Origin: Macquaria australasica
Lineage: Eukaryota > Chordata > Actinopteri > Centrarchiformes > Percichthyidae
Assembly (NCBI GenBank): GCA_005408345.1
Contig: SEMN01000124.1
Location: 372,001 to 436,000, forward strand
Reading direction: 5' to 3'
DNA length: 64,000 nt
Notes under the pieces: model-generated
Told to the model about the DNA's origin: nothing
Seen by the model: only the letters and a program-made list of their open reading frames with translations
The model's database searches: none
Position numbers and translations under genes: made by a program
In this document: piece by piece, positions 62,360-64,000 of the stretch
How the letters are laid out: the number at the start of each line of letters is the position of its first letter
Position numbering within the stretch: the stretch's first letter is position 1

Positions 62360-62554
62360 TTGGCAATAAAAAAGATAAAGCGCTCTCTCCAGTCCAGTGA
62401 GGGTCATGTAATAGAAAAAGCACAAAAGTCCATAATTGTGAAATATCTCTCCTGCAGGGCCAACAGTCTCTGGCAGCTCAGCCTGATAATGTTCTTGTGA
62501 GGACACTCTCTCATTTAAAACAAACACCACTGGGGATGTACGTGCTTGATATAT

Positions 62555-62575
62555 TACCACCACCACCACCACCAC

Positions 62576-62603
<28 letters not shown>
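62555..62603. repeat. CCA / CA compound microsatellite
   Basis: (ACC)n followed directly by (AC)n. Confidence 0.95.
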
Positions 62604-62606
<3 letters not shown>

Positions 62607-63754
62607 AAGCTATTTAATACAATTTTAGTATCTGAAAATGATGACTTGCATGTCTTACAACAAGAGAAGGAAATAAAAAGAAACATCTAACGCTCTATGA
62701 CAACTGATCTGTAACATATTATAAGGGTCTTTACTCGTCTCGGTAGAGAAAAAATAGATTTAATTCTACTTTATGAATACGGCATAGAAGCACACATTAT
62801 GTACTGTATCACAATAAATTGGCCAATATTCCTAGAAGTTAAGTATTGCTCTTGTGTGTCAGGTAAGCTGGTAATATAAATGTTTTCACTTTACTTAGGT
62901 AGACTGCTCTTTATTTTCTTTATAATGGTGCATTAGCTGCACCATAAACCACATCTGCTGTATGAAAAATGAAACACATTTTAACATTTAACTCCACAAA
63001 TGTCTATAAGCACAAGTTTAAAATACTGCTCATAGCTCAGCAGTGGTATATCATGTTGGTTTTCGTGAAATCTATGTGTTTAACCTCATTACAGCACCTG
63101 CACCTGTGTTACATCAGCCGGCTTACCAGGAAATGGTAATATGTCATTAGTTTTAGCAAGAAGAACCATTTTTTCTAATACACGCTCTGATGTGATTCAC
63201 TAACCACAGCAAAACTGTCAGCTTACAGTTAATCAAGGTAAAACACTGTAAATATTATGTTGAATGAACTGACGTGGAGTAAGTGGTTTGGCTTTTAATT
63301 CCTCTGAACCTGACCAGTGACAATACTTGATCAAGTTTCAAACTCATCCTGAGATATTGTTTAGTGTCTATGACGATTATGAAAGCCACATACACATATA
63401 TATCTGTTATCTTTATCTATGACTTATATTACACCAATTACTCTTCTTAGAAAGTATTACTTCTTAACGCATTAAAGCATTACGAAATATGTTTTAATAG
63501 GCAAAGGGGAAATGGCAGCATAAACAGAGGAAACACAAACGTGGCAATGAAACCGGAGAAAGTTCGTATTGTAAATGATCATTCTTTTGCAGCCACAAGG
63601 GAGCTCATATAAACTCAATTATTCCAGCAACAGCAGCAATAAAATCTTACAGAGATTCACAGACTGCACAGAGGAGCATCATATGTTTGAAGAGGGAGAA
63701 GTTAGTGGTGGGTGAAAAAACACAACAGTATGAAAATGACATTTGTTTCTAGTC

Positions 63755-64000
63755 ATGCTTTTGTGTGTGGCAATGTCGGTCCACCACTGTGGTCCAGACT
63801 GATATATCTCAGCATCTACGGGATGGATTGCCATGAAGTTTTGTACAGTATGTATTCAGATTCCCCAGAGGATGAATCCTACGGACTTTGATGCTCCTCT
63901 GACTTTTTCTTTAGTGCCACAGTGAGGTTGTAATTTGTAGCTTTGAGTGAAATGTCTTGTCACTTATTGGATGGACGGCCATGAAATTTGGTACAGACAT
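63755..64000 (+). repeat. dispersed teleost repeat, copy 2 (runs off the window)
   Basis: Shares with the copy at 55850 the ordered words TGGTCCAGACTGA, ATCTCA(A/G)CA, CAGAGGATGAATCCTAC, CTGACTTTT and GTGAAATGTCT, in the same direction. It continues past the window end. Confidence 0.65.

Larger units (their letters stand above)
61815..63754. other. AT-rich intergenic region
   Basis: Apart from the candidate exons at 62084-62359 and the CCA/CA repeat at 62555 nothing is recognised. Short CA/GT runs and AT-rich DNA fill the rest. Confidence 0.4.

Overview
This is vertebrate nuclear DNA. The large GT-AG introns, the gene order, the tandem fish-type CD4 genes and the repeats (tRNA-derived SINEs, LINE tails ending in ATTCA-like repeats, long CA/GT microsatellites) all point to a percomorph-like teleost. 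No species can be named from the sequence alone.

Layout: (1) 1-1440, + strand, 3' half of cdca3. (2) 3114-6880, - strand, complete gnb3, convergent with cdca3. (3) 6.9-12.7 kb, a gene-poor spacer. (4) 12695-19067, - strand, complete p3h3 (leprel2) in 16 coding exons. (5) About 750 bp of shared promoter, then 19815-31259, + strand, complete usp5 in 20 exons. (6) 33656-36538, + strand, a two-Ig-domain CD4-2-type gene. (7) 36.5-47 kb, no gene recognised. (8) 51020-54835, + strand, a four-Ig-domain CD4-1 gene, with a possible remote first exon near 47.2 kb. (9) 55-64 kb, repeat-rich: two copies of one long interspersed family, a LINE with a broken reverse transcriptase and a fold-back element, plus two weakly supported small exon models (56838-57113 - strand; 62084-62359 + strand).

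The set CDCA3-GNB3-P3H3-USP5-CD4 is the same neighbourhood seen on human 12p13, locally rearranged, which supports orthology independently of protein similarity. I rebuilt exon joins by hand. Every intron in the five main genes keeps phase, and the complete models come to 340 (gnb3), 726 (p3h3), 848 (usp5), 312 (CD4-2) and 476 (CD4-1) residues.

The cell-cycle (cdca3), phototransduction (gnb3), collagen-modifying (p3h3) and ubiquitin-recycling (usp5) genes are conserved neighbours rather than a pathway. The distinctive part is the head-to-tail pair of CD4-like T-cell co-receptors. Both keep the C-x-C clasp that binds Lck, but they differ in Ig-domain number, in a dileucine motif and in the first-domain disulfide. 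I found no CRISPR array, tRNA or rRNA gene and no clearly new system. The most novel leads are the unusual CD4-1 first domain and its possible upstream exon, the two unassigned small genes, and some splice-level oddities.
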